A stretch of 7,058 nt of DNA from Sphaerochaeta sp. (GTDB taxonomy: Bacteria > Spirochaetota > Spirochaetia > Sphaerochaetales > Sphaerochaetaceae): positions 1 through 7,058 of the forward strand of contig DMAO01000021.1 of assembly GCA_003446545.1 (NCBI GenBank), written 5' to 3'. Under the pieces are notes generated by a model that was not told where the DNA came from, did no database searches, and saw nothing but the letters and a program-made list of their open reading frames with translations. Position numbers and translations under genes: made by a program. Of this stretch, positions 1-6,562 are shown in pieces (position 1 is the stretch's first letter; every line of letters begins with the position of its first letter).

Positions 1-90
1 GAGGCGTTGCCTCCTTTTCCGCCCCAAGGGGCGGAGTATCTCACCTTGCTTTCCCAGCACTCGCACGGTAATGGAAGCATGGTAATGCTT
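1..90. repeat. Cluster of three short perfect hairpins
   Basis: Three inverted repeats lie within 90 bases: GAGGC-GTT-GCCTC (1-13), TCCGCCCC-AA-GGGGCGGA (18-35) and AAGCAT-GGTA-ATGCTT (75-90). They occupy exactly the part of the open frame that does not resemble the AlbA family. A palindromic repeat element or recombination junction is the likely explanation, but no target duplication or insertion-sequence end can be defined because the left side is outside the window. Confidence 0.6.
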
Positions 91-228
91 TTGCTACTCT
101 CGCTTCGTTGGGGAATGAAGAAGATCTTGAGGGCTTACCCCAAGGATATCTTCGATATTTCAGATCATTTTATCTCAGTACACTTTCAATACAACAAGGA
201 AGCCATGGCTATTCTTAACAAACAAAAC

Positions 229-273
229 AATGGCGGAGTAAATGGCGGAGTAAATGGCGGAGTAAATGGCGGT
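229..273 (+). repeat. 12-bp in-frame tandem repeat encoding NGGV units
   Basis: AATGGCGGAGTA occurs three times without change (229-240, 241-252, 253-264), followed by a partial fourth copy (AATGGCGGT, 265-273). Each unit encodes Asn-Gly-Gly-Val, so copy-number change by slippage would keep the reading frame. It forms the flexible linker between the AlbA-type core remnant and the winged helix. Such NGGV linkers are a known habit of this family. Confidence 0.9.
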
Positions 274-476
274 GATACAGAACTATCCAAGAACGCAATA
301 CTTGTCCTGAAAGCTATGGATCGCAATGGGAAACAAACACTTCAACAAATTTCCAATGATTTACAGATTCCTGTTAGGACCGCACAAAGAGCCAGTAAAG
401 AGCTTAGAGAAAAGAATTATATTAAGCGTGAAGGAGCTGCAAAGAGAGGGCAATACAAAGTCTTAAAATCTTATAA

Positions 477-647
477 TTAACCCCTCCTTGGCTTGAATCT
501 CGGTGAAACCAGCTTTGATGGAAGGATGGCTACATCGTTAAGGGTTGCCCACTTTTGGAAATCCTTGTTGAGGATGGGAGCTATCCAGTCCTTGTTCTCG
601 ATGACCACCACCTTGGTATTTAATGCAGACACCCCACTATACTCAGG
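477..647 (-). pseudogene. Possible C-terminal coding remnant of unknown protein
   Basis: On the minus strand a frame ending in TAA (477-479) encodes a protein-like stretch of about 55 residues, including SALNTKVVVIENKDW and ILPSKLVSPRFKPRRG. No start codon with a ribosome binding site is visible, and upstream the frame runs straight into the terminator hairpin of the next gene, so it cannot be a complete gene. Its stop codon overlaps the stop of the AlbA-like frame on the other strand. I do not recognise the family. A competing plus-strand frame (493-717) is no more convincing. It may be chance or the end of a decayed gene. Confidence 0.25.
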
Positions 648-686
648 AAAAAGACACCAAGGGCCTATCTCGACCCTTGGTGTCTT
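648..686 (-). terminator. Intrinsic terminator of the 711-2462 gene
   Basis: A perfect 13-bp stem (651-663 with 674-686; core GACACCAAGGG / CCCTTGGTGTC) with a 10-nt loop is followed on the minus strand by a run of five T (648-652, the last two within the stem). It begins 24 nt after the stop codon of the minus-strand gene. The plus-strand side has no comparable T-run, so it acts mainly on minus-strand transcription. Confidence 0.85.
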
Positions 687-710
687 GCCTTCAGTAAAAG
701 GTCAGCCTTC

Positions 711-2462
711 TCAGTAGCTTCGGTACTCCCCAGGCCGTATCAGACTGTAGAACGCATCACTGCCCTTGATCGTAAACGTCCCCAAGCGTACCTCTTCAGG
801 GCTAGGTCTCTTTGCCAGGGAACAGAGGCCTCGGGTGCAGAGGATCCTTTTGATGAAAGAGGTGAAATCCTGGAGAAAGGCTTCCCTCTCAAAGTAGATA
901 GGGGTGAGGGGGTAGCTTTTCATCTTCAGTATCTCAAGGGCGTAGCTACGGGCTGGAACCCAAGAGCTTCCCTTGTAATAAAGACTCCAGAGGAACGCGT
1001 TCATCAGGAACATGCTTACTTTTTCGGGGTAGGCGTCAGCAAACAGGGAGGTGATGAACGAAGCTAATCCGTCTTGTTCGATCAGATTTGCATAGGAGCC
1101 ATTGGTAAGGGTGTTGAACAGGTCTAGGCTTCTCTTGTCCTCCATCACCTCAAAGACCACTGAGTCGTTGAGGGTGGAGTCAAAAAGGTCCTGTATTCCT
1201 AGGGGTGGGACTGGCCAATCAAACATTTCAAAGCCTTTGTCGTTGGGGTCGACCTGATAGGTGTCTTGGTACGCTTGCTTCTGTGCAGTCGGTCTCGAAA
1301 GAACATCCCGAATATCGACATGATTGTCATCGCCTGACAGGTCCAGGAGTTCTTGTAATCTTTCAGGAGTCAGTTCTGGAACCGGTATAGGATTGTCATC
1401 ATACTCGTCCTGGGCATCCAGGAGCCCTTTGAACTTATTCCAGGGTAGGGGATACGTACCCTCAGATAACAGCAGGCTGAGCCCTAGAGAAATGGATACA
1501 GAGGGTTTTTCCGGTAGATCCAGTTCTGGATAGGATCGGTTGAGAAGAAGAGCGAACAACGTGTAGGAAGTGTCCGTTGAGGTTAAGAGACCCATCTCCC
1601 CACTCTTGTTGTCCCGTACCAAGGTTGCAGTCAGGATCCCCCGCTCAGCTTCGAGAACAGAGAAGTTGGGGAGGCTTGCATAGCTTGCAGCCTCTTGCAC
1701 AAACCTGTATATCTGCAGCCTGCCTTTTTCTTGTGAATCCCAGGTGCCTTCCAGGTCAAAGATGGAGAAGTCCTTGAGTCTGAATGATTGCCACGTCTGC
1801 TTCAGTGCAACATCCCCTTCAACAAACACAGGCAAGCTGCTGATACTCTCCAAGTCGAGGAGCCGTATGAAATTCCTGTTGATGGCAGGGCTCAATGCAA
1901 GGCCGGGGGAGAACAACGATAAGAAAAACTGCAGGTCAGAAGCAGGAAGGGAGTTGAACTTGGGGAATCCTATGGCTTGCAAGCACGAACCGTTGAAGAG
2001 CATCAGGCTAAGGTAATGCTTGTTGCGATAGGCTACGTCTGTTTGCATATATCCGATGTCTGATGAGTGCAGTAGGTGGGTTTGCCCTGTCACCAGATCT
2101 TCAATGATGAAGAAGTCATCCCCTAGGGTCTCCTTGATGGCATAGAAGCACCAAAAGCCAGGATTATCCGCCCAGAAGGCGAGGGCCTTCCTTGTATCTT
2201 CTGATGCGAAGGGCTCAACCTCCTTGAGCATCTTCCTGATAGACTTGGGATCGGTAAGCATGTGGGCATCGATGTACAGTGATGCTTGGGCTTTCCAGAA
2301 ATCCTCTGGTAGATCGACCGTATCAGCCTTGGAAAGGATTGCACGTACGGTCTTTCTGAGAGGTGGTTTGCTGTCCAGCCAATCGGGGATGAAGTCATCG
2401 TAGCTTTGATAGGCTTTGAAAAACAGGTCACAGGTTTTTTTTATTTCTTTGAGGTTATACAT
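711..2462 (-). CDS. Conserved hypothetical protein, paralogue A (583 aa)
   Basis: Function not recognised. The 583-aa product is soluble-looking, acidic, and has no signal peptide or clear membrane helix. It aligns along its whole length with the product of 4910-6562. Shared blocks are: DDFFIIEDLVTGQTHLLHSS (115-134); FNSLPASDLQFFLSLF (169-184); the region around LKQTW and LEGTWD (220-242); MGLLTSTDTSYT (290-301); LPEKPSVSIS (316-325); PVPPLGIQDLF (417-427); ARSYALEILK (504-513); and a C-terminus with RGLCSL and IKGSDAFYSL (544-574). Relative to the paralogue it carries about 37 extra residues, acidic and proline-containing, around 350-405. The ATG at 2462 is chosen because the N-termini align there and a promoter-like TACAAT lies only 7 nt upstream; no Shine-Dalgarno sequence precedes it. 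Transcription diverges from the SWIM gene and should stop at the terminator at 648-686. No catalytic motif could be seen. Confidence 0.9.
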   Translation of the reverse strand: MYNLKEIKKTCDLFFKAYQSYDDFIPDWLDSKPPLRKTVRAILSKADTVDLPEDFWKAQASLYIDAHMLTDPKSIRKMLKEVEPFASEDTRKALAFWADNPGFWCFYAIKETLGDDFFIIEDLVTGQTHLLHSSDIGYMQTDVAYRNKHYLSLMLFNGSCLQAIGFPKFNSLPASDLQFFLSLFSPGLALSPAINRNFIRLLDLESISSLPVFVEGDVALKQTWQSFRLKDFSIFDLEGTWDSQEKGRLQIYRFVQEAASYASLPNFSVLEAERGILTATLVRDNKSGEMGLLTSTDTSYTLFALLLNRSYPELDLPEKPSVSISLGLSLLLSEGTYPLPWNKFKGLLDAQDEYDDNPIPVPELTPERLQELLDLSGDDNHVDIRDVLSRPTAQKQAYQDTYQVDPNDKGFEMFDWPVPPLGIQDLFDSTLNDSVVFEVMEDKRSLDLFNTLTNGSYANLIEQDGLASFITSLFADAYPEKVSMFLMNAFLWSLYYKGSSWVPARSYALEILKMKSYPLTPIYFEREAFLQDFTSFIKRILCTRGLCSLAKRPSPEEVRLGTFTIKGSDAFYSLIRPGEYRSY

Positions 2463-2499
2463 GCTTTGTATTGTACAGGAAATGCCGAAAAAAGGAACA
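2463..2499 (-). promoter_or_regulatory. Promoter-like element giving a predicted leaderless mRNA (paralogue A)
   Basis: On the minus strand TGTACAATAC contains a -10-like TACAAT (2470-2475). Seven bases (ACAAAGC) separate it from the ATG at 2462, so transcription should begin one base before, or at, the start codon. A CCTTTTTT tract begins about 20 nt upstream of the hexamer, as at paralogue B. The -35 is weak (TGTTCC, 2494-2499, spacer 18). No ribosome binding site is seen. Confidence 0.5.
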
Positions 2500-2699
2500 G
2501 GAAAAGGGCTCTGAAAGGAAACCTCTAATCACCAGGCGAGCAATTGAAAGGAAGCAGGCTGACAGTGCCTACAGCAACAGGGAGAACAGCAAAGAAGGAA
2601 ACCCACAAGGGAAAGTAGGACAACAAGTACCAAAATCTGTATTGTGGTCAGCATTTGGGTCCTGTGTACCTATCGAAACCAAGCTGACATTCCCCCTAC

Positions 2700-2728
2700 T
2701 TCAGCAAATCATACCCCTATGATACTAT
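2700..2728 (+). promoter_or_regulatory. Possible sigma-70 promoter of the SWIM gene
   Basis: TTCAGC (2700-2705), a 17-nt spacer and TACTAT (2723-2728) form a passable promoter. Initiation near 2735 would leave a short leader of about 14 nt that still includes the ribosome binding site. The -35 match is modest, so this is tentative. The 286-bp divergent gap (2463-2748) holds this and the opposing promoter; it is otherwise purine-rich on the plus strand with no supported gene. Confidence 0.3.
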
Positions 2729-2738
2729 TATCTACCTT

Positions 2739-2743
2739 GGAGG
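2739..2743 (+). promoter_or_regulatory. Ribosome binding site that decides the SWIM gene start
   Basis: GGAGG lies 5 nt before the ATG at 2749. The frame is open further upstream with an ATG at 2644 and another at 2719, but the extra 35 residues are not preceded by a comparable site and do not look like part of a SWIM protein. Confidence 0.8.
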
Positions 2744-2748
2744 CCGCT

Positions 2749-4458
2749 ATGAACCTTGATGACTTTGAAGATGCTATCGATTCGTCCGTGATACTCCAGA
2801 GAGGACATGCCTATTATCGGGACAAGTGTGTGCTTTCCTTGGAGATGACCCACACAAACTACTATGAGGCTAAAGTCGCAGGATCACAGCTGTATACTGT
2901 AACGGTTACCCTTGATGATGATAGGGAGGTCGAAGATATTGCCTGTACGTGTCCCTATGATTGGGGTGAGTACTGCAAGCATGAGGTTGCAGCGTTGTAT
3001 TCCTTGCGTCATCAGCTGAACAGCACCCCACATACACTGGTAGCCAGGCCAAAAGAAGTCGACCTTGCATCTTTGTTGGAGAAGAAGAGCAAGAAGGAGT
3101 TGCTCTCCTTCTTGCTTTCCTATGCCAAGAAGAGTCCTGAATTAACCTCTGCCTTGGTTGCTGCCTTCCCTTCCCCTGATGGTGAGGTCAACCTGACAAA
3201 TCTTGGCATCGAGTTCAGGCAAGCCTGTGAAGACGGCATAGAGAGCCCAGAAGACGATGAGTATGGGTGGGACGATGAGGAGTATGGCTGGCAGTTCTCC
3301 CCAGCCTTCAGGAAGAAGATTGCAGAGTTTCTCATGATGGCACGTAGTGCCATACAAGAGGGGGATATCAGGTATGGAGGTTCCATCGCCACCATGATGG
3401 TCCATGAGCTCTCTGCCATAGACGAGTACGAGGATGAAGACGAGACTCTCACTGATGAAGTAGAGGGTGTCCTCAGCGAGATAGCAGCCCTTTTTGATGA
3501 TAGTACCATCAGGCCTGATGATGGCTCCTGGTTGTTCACCCAGTTCCTTCCTGAGGCAAAGCAGTACAAGGGAACATTACAAGCTGTGTTGCTCTCTCTC
3601 TGCTTGCGGTTCGCAGAGACAGAAGGCAACCAGAAAGTTTTGAGGGACTACCTGGTCACCCTTGTCTCTGACGAGACTGAAGCACCTTGGGGTGTTAAAT
3701 CCTCCACACTCACCAGTTTGGAGCTCCAGCATGCACTCTTGATCAAGCAGGGGAGAACAGAGGATGCCCAAGCCTTTGCCCTGGACAACCTCTCCTATGA
3801 GGCTATGCGAAAGCTAGCCTTTGACTATGCCCTTGGGGCAAAGGACTATGCTTTGGCTGAAAAGCTTGCAAAGGAGAAGGAATCTTCAGCCTATACCCCC
3901 CGAGGGGGTATGGACTGGAGCGTCCTGCTGTTCAACGTCTACCAGGCGAGTGGAAACAGGGAGAAGGTAAGGGAACTTGCCAAAATGTTTCTCCTGCATG
4001 ACAGGCTCGATTATTACCCTATCCTGAAAGAGAGCTATGAGCCTAGGGAATGGGAAACTGTTGTCGATGGTCTGCTTGATGACCTACAAACTCGTGATGG
4101 AGCGAAGCATGCTTCGCTCAATAGACAAAACCCTTATCCTGAAGTTCTCAAAGGTGAGGGTAAGCATGGTCGCTTACTCGCCTACATCCAGAAACATCCC
4201 CGCTTGGTGCAGAACTATCAGGAGGTGCTGCTTCCCCACTATCAAAAAGAGGTCTTTGCCCTGTACAAACAAATAATTCTAACTGATGGAGAGGCCTCTT
4301 CCTCCCGCAAAGAGTATAAGGACCTGGCCTCATGGCTTAGGGAGCTTTCAGCAATTGGAGGTGAGGTAGTTGCCAAGGAGTGTGTCCAGGCACTGGCACC
4401 AAGATACATGAAAAGGCCAGCCATGAAGGATGAATTCCGTAAGGTGGGGCTGTTGTAA
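2749..4458 (+). CDS. SWIM zinc finger protein (569 aa)
   Basis: The N-terminal region carries a SWIM zinc-binding motif of the form CxCx7CxH: Cys66, Cys68, Cys76 and His78, within DIACTCPYDWGEYCKHEVAA. SWIM fingers are thought to bind DNA or proteins and occur in bacterial proteins of largely unknown role, sometimes beside SNF2 helicases or MoxR/VWA proteins; none of those is seen here. The residues before it (about 5-60) look like the usual beta-rich SWIM-preceding segment (RGHAYYRDKCV...YTVTV). A strongly acidic stretch with a near-duplicated EYGW unit spans about 166-182, and a second acidic patch spans 225-240. From about 320 to the end the protein is helical and resembles TPR-like repeats (LIKQGRTEDAQAFALDNL, ALGAKDYALAEKLAKEKE, YQASGNREKVRELAKMFL). 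This start is set by the GGAGG at 2739-2743. The gene is flanked by two minus-strand paralogues of unknown function. The coding sequence contains two unusual perfect hairpins (3893-3911 and 4100-4119). The SWIM assignment is firm; the role is unknown. Confidence 0.93.
   Translation: MNLDDFEDAIDSSVILQRGHAYYRDKCVLSLEMTHTNYYEAKVAGSQLYTVTVTLDDDREVEDIACTCPYDWGEYCKHEVAALYSLRHQLNSTPHTLVARPKEVDLASLLEKKSKKELLSFLLSYAKKSPELTSALVAAFPSPDGEVNLTNLGIEFRQACEDGIESPEDDEYGWDDEEYGWQFSPAFRKKIAEFLMMARSAIQEGDIRYGGSIATMMVHELSAIDEYEDEDETLTDEVEGVLSEIAALFDDSTIRPDDGSWLFTQFLPEAKQYKGTLQAVLLSLCLRFAETEGNQKVLRDYLVTLVSDETEAPWGVKSSTLTSLELQHALLIKQGRTEDAQAFALDNLSYEAMRKLAFDYALGAKDYALAEKLAKEKESSAYTPRGGMDWSVLLFNVYQASGNREKVRELAKMFLLHDRLDYYPILKESYEPREWETVVDGLLDDLQTRDGAKHASLNRQNPYPEVLKGEGKHGRLLAYIQKHPRLVQNYQEVLLPHYQKEVFALYKQIILTDGEASSSRKEYKDLASWLRELSAIGGEVVAKECVQALAPRYMKRPAMKDEFRKVGLL
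3893..3911. repeat. Perfect 8-bp hairpin inside the SWIM gene
   Basis: ATACCCCC (3893-3900), the 3-nt loop CGA, and GGGGGTAT (3904-3911) form a very G/C-rich stem within codons for YTPRGGM (about residues 382-388). Confidence 0.7.
4100..4119. repeat. Perfect 20-bp palindrome inside the SWIM gene
   Basis: The half-site GAGCGAAGCA is followed directly by its reverse complement TGCTTCGCTC, with no mismatch. It encodes GAKHASL (residues 451-457) between two helical segments of the repeat region. A palindrome this long is unlikely by chance in coding DNA; a small palindromic repeat element accepted in frame, or a protein-binding site, are the main possibilities. Confidence 0.8.
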
Positions 4459-4780
4459 GGATGGGGCAAATGATTAGGAAAGTGATGAAGGCGATAGCTC
4501 TTTGTGGTAGGGATGCACGCTATGGGAGGGTGTTGATGAGGGTCTTGGTTTGGCAAAGGGTAGTGCTTGGTAAGCAAGAGCGGTTTTCCCCTGAGCGTGG
4601 GTTAGTAAGGCAGGAAGAGTTGCCCTAATGCAAAGGTTTTTTAGATAGCGGTTTTATACAGAGGAGTGACTTACCAAAAGGTCATGTTTGGTACAGTCAG
4701 TATTCCCATAGGTCAGAGTCTAACCAAACTGAGGTTTGCAAAGTACGTTTTTGTACAGGGGATAGGTTTGACAGAGAGAG
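4459..4780. other. Non-coding gap downstream of the SWIM gene
   Basis: No supported gene: open frames on both strands here are short and unlike proteins. The gap holds several small inverted repeats: TGCTT-GGT-AAGCA (4564-4576), TACCAAA with TTTGGTA separated by 8 nt (4672-4693), and GTAC-GTTTTT-GTAC (4744-4757). A T6 run at 4637-4642 lacks a good preceding stem. No clear terminator of the SWIM gene was found. Confidence 0.5.
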
Positions 4781-4825
4781 AAAGCCCAAGTGCCCTACCG
4801 CAATGCGGCAAGGCTTTTGGGCCTT
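4776..4825 (-). terminator. Long imperfect hairpin 3' of paralogue B, copy 1 (terminator or repeat element)
   Basis: Two 21-nt arms (4781-4801 and 4805-4825) pair around the loop AAT. The tip CCGC/GCGG and the block GCCCAA/TTGGGC are perfect; the rest has a few mismatches and one G-U pair. On the minus strand the stem is followed by TTTCTCTCTCTGT, a pyrimidine-rich tail that would suit a terminator, though not a pure T-run. It lies 84 nt beyond the stop of paralogue B. The arm at 4776-4801 matches 6768-6793 in 24 of 26 bases. Confidence 0.6.
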
Positions 4826-4909
4826 CCTTACAGATCAGGATACAGAAAAGCAGAATAAAACAGGACAATACACAACACAACAGGTGATTCATCTTGAGAT
4901 GATCACGTA

Positions 4910-6562
4910 TCAGGCCTTTAATCCTTCCACAAGGCTGTAGAAGGCCTCACTGCCCTTGATGTCATACAGCCCATATTCAATCTGATACGTCAAGGGACGA
5001 GCCTTGAGTGAGCAAATTCCCCGATTTGAGAGAATCTTCTTGGTGAAGAGGCTGAAGTCGGAGATGAAGTGTTCGGGCTTTTCATAGTGGTGCAGGATGA
5101 TACCGGGCATCAGCTTGAGTATCTCGATGGCATAGCTACGTGCGTTATGCCAATCCTTGCCCATATGGAAGAGAATCCAGAAGAAGGAGTTTGCCAGGAA
5201 GTACGAGAGAGTCTCGTGGGTAAAGTACTCGACAAAGGCATCTTCAATGAAGGCAGGCAAATCCACTTCAAAATACTCGTCCTTGAATTTGCCTCCGGTA
5301 AGGGCATTGAAGGCAGAGAGGGTAGTAGGCCCATCATCAAAGACAAAGAGATCTGATTCCACCAAGGGTTGAAAAAAGAGCTCTTGTGTTGCTAGGGAGG
5401 GAACGGGGCAATCTGTCAGTTCAAAGGTCTTGTCGTCTGATGGGACGATGTAGGAATCCTCCCCATAGAGTAGTTTTTTTAGTGCCTTATGAGGGGTAAA
5501 TATAATCTTCTTGAAATGGGACCAAGGGACTCCAATGTCCATTTCCATCAACAGGCCGGCAAGGGGAATTGAAATGGACACTGAGGGTTTCTCAGGGAGA
5601 AAGAGGTTTGGGTAGGAACGCTTCAGGAGGGCTGTATTAAAGGTGTAGGCAGTAGGAGTGCTTGTCGATAGCCCCATGGCACCTGTTTTCACATCCCGTA
5701 CCAACATGCCTTCCATCGTAAGGAATCCAGAAAACAGGAATTCCCCTTTTGGTAAGCTCCACATGGTTTCATCAGGTTCTACCATGTTGTATTTGATCTG
5801 GTTCCCGAGTTCAACAGTATCCCATTCGCCTCCCAGCTTAGCGATGTCAAACTCCTTCAAGGTGAAGGGCTGCCACATCTGTTTGAGTGTTTCATCCCCT
5901 TGTATGGCTTCTGGTGCAAAGCTGATGGTATCGAGCTTGAAGAACTCAAGGTAGTGCCTGTTGATGACGTCTTTAAGCATTGCCTCATTAAGGGCAGAAT
6001 CAGCTTTATGATGGAATAGCGAACAATAGAAACGCAAATCAGAAACCGGCAGTGCATTGAACCGGAGAACTCCTGCCGTATGCAGGCATTCACCGTTGGA
6101 ATAGACCAAGGTCAAGAAGTGCTTGCCTCCGATGTCAGGATCTTTCTCCAAGCTAAGTAACCTTGTGGAGTATAGCTGGTGAATCTCTCCGCTCAAGAGG
6201 TCCTTGATGGTGAACAGGTCATCATCAAGGGCTTCAACAACTGAGAAGCAGCTCCAGTAGGCGGGGTGCTCCATCACGTATGCTAGCATCTGCTTTGATT
6301 CTGGATCCAATGTCTCTTCATGCTTGTTCAGCAGTCGCTTGAGGACCTTGGCATCAGTAAGGCCATGGCTAAGCAGGTAGGTGAAGGCACTTGCTTCATA
6401 AAACGGTGGGGGGGAAGTCCCCTCCTTCTCCTGGGCCAGTATAGCATCACTTGTTTCTTTAAGTCCTTTGCTGGCATTGCCCCAATCATATATGAGCTGT
6501 CCAACTTCCACATACCCCTGTTCAAAGACTCTGCAGCGTTGTAGCAATTCTTTCTTATTCAT
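4910..6562 (-). CDS. Conserved hypothetical protein, paralogue B (550 aa)
   Basis: Function not recognised. The 550-aa product is homologous to paralogue A over its full length. Matching blocks: DDDLFTIKDLLSGEIHQLYS (113-132); FNALPVSDLRFYCSLF (168-183); LKQMWQPFTLKEFDI (226-240); MGLSTSTPTAYT (296-307); LPEKPSVSIS (322-331); PVPSLATQELF (386-396); ARSYAIEILK (474-483); and RGICSLKARP plus IKGSEAFYSL (514-544). It lacks the roughly 37-residue acidic insertion of paralogue A. The frame is open 67 codons further upstream, but the ATG at 6562 is preferred: its N-terminus aligns with that of paralogue A, and a TACAAT hexamer sits 6 nt upstream, where a longer protein would have to read across the promoter. 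No Shine-Dalgarno sequence is visible. There is no signal peptide, clear membrane helix or recognisable active site, so a cytosolic protein is likely. The next minus-strand gene upstream, the partial third member, lies 344 bp away with a hairpin between, so this looks like a separate transcription unit. Confidence 0.9.
   Translation of the reverse strand: MNKKELLQRCRVFEQGYVEVGQLIYDWGNASKGLKETSDAILAQEKEGTSPPPFYEASAFTYLLSHGLTDAKVLKRLLNKHEETLDPESKQMLAYVMEHPAYWSCFSVVEALDDDLFTIKDLLSGEIHQLYSTRLLSLEKDPDIGGKHFLTLVYSNGECLHTAGVLRFNALPVSDLRFYCSLFHHKADSALNEAMLKDVINRHYLEFFKLDTISFAPEAIQGDETLKQMWQPFTLKEFDIAKLGGEWDTVELGNQIKYNMVEPDETMWSLPKGEFLFSGFLTMEGMLVRDVKTGAMGLSTSTPTAYTFNTALLKRSYPNLFLPEKPSVSISIPLAGLLMEMDIGVPWSHFKKIIFTPHKALKKLLYGEDSYIVPSDDKTFELTDCPVPSLATQELFFQPLVESDLFVFDDGPTTLSAFNALTGGKFKDEYFEVDLPAFIEDAFVEYFTHETLSYFLANSFFWILFHMGKDWHNARSYAIEILKLMPGIILHHYEKPEHFISDFSLFTKKILSNRGICSLKARPLTYQIEYGLYDIKGSEAFYSLVEGLKA

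Larger units (their letters stand above)
1..480 (+). pseudogene. 3' remnant of AlbA/RecG-like ATP-binding transcriptional regulator with winged-helix tail
   Basis: The frame is open from the window edge to TAA at 478-480. From about position 106 it resembles the C-terminal part of AlbA-domain (formerly RecG-like or 'ATP-binding') regulators. RWGMKKILRAYP matches the usual RWGTGIKKIxxAYP motif with about three residues missing, followed by DIFDISDHFISVHF, the last strands of the core. Next come four NGG units forming an Asn-Gly-Gly-Val linker, then a winged helix-turn-helix (roughly 290-470) with LQQISNDLQIPVRTAQRASKEL as the helix-turn-helix. In the family these bind DNA as regulators, often in accessory loci. 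The stretch before 106 does not look like the AlbA core: it is low-complexity, rich in P, L and S, and its DNA is full of palindromes. I infer that the 5' part was lost or replaced. The 181-480 part looks richer in A+T than the neighbouring genes. A TTG at 7 could start a 157-aa protein, but no convincing ribosome binding site is visible. An intact gene extending left of the window cannot be excluded. Confidence 0.6.

Noticed and set aside
493..717. Plus-strand open frame of 74 codons
   Set aside because: It runs through the terminator hairpin of the minus-strand gene and into its 3' end, has no ribosome binding site and does not look like a protein.
2644..2748. Upstream extension of the SWIM protein from the ATG at 2644
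   Set aside because: The GGAGG at 2739-2743 is correctly placed for the ATG at 2749, and the extra residues do not resemble the family.
3120..3629. Long minus-strand open frame of 169 codons inside the SWIM gene
   Set aside because: It is serine-rich antisense translation of acidic codons in a confidently coding gene.
4242..4577. Minus-strand open frame overlapping the end of the SWIM gene
   Set aside because: Histidine- and proline-rich shadow composition, no ribosome binding site, and antisense to a real gene.
4609..4642. Possible SWIM gene terminator: GGCA/TGCC stem followed by a T6 run
   Set aside because: The stem is only 4 bp with an 8-nt loop and is separated from the T-run by 12 nt, so it would not work as a standard intrinsic terminator.
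4666..4887. Plus-strand open frame in the gap before paralogue B
   Set aside because: It is built largely from the hairpin element and small inverted repeats, and the protein has no recognisable character.
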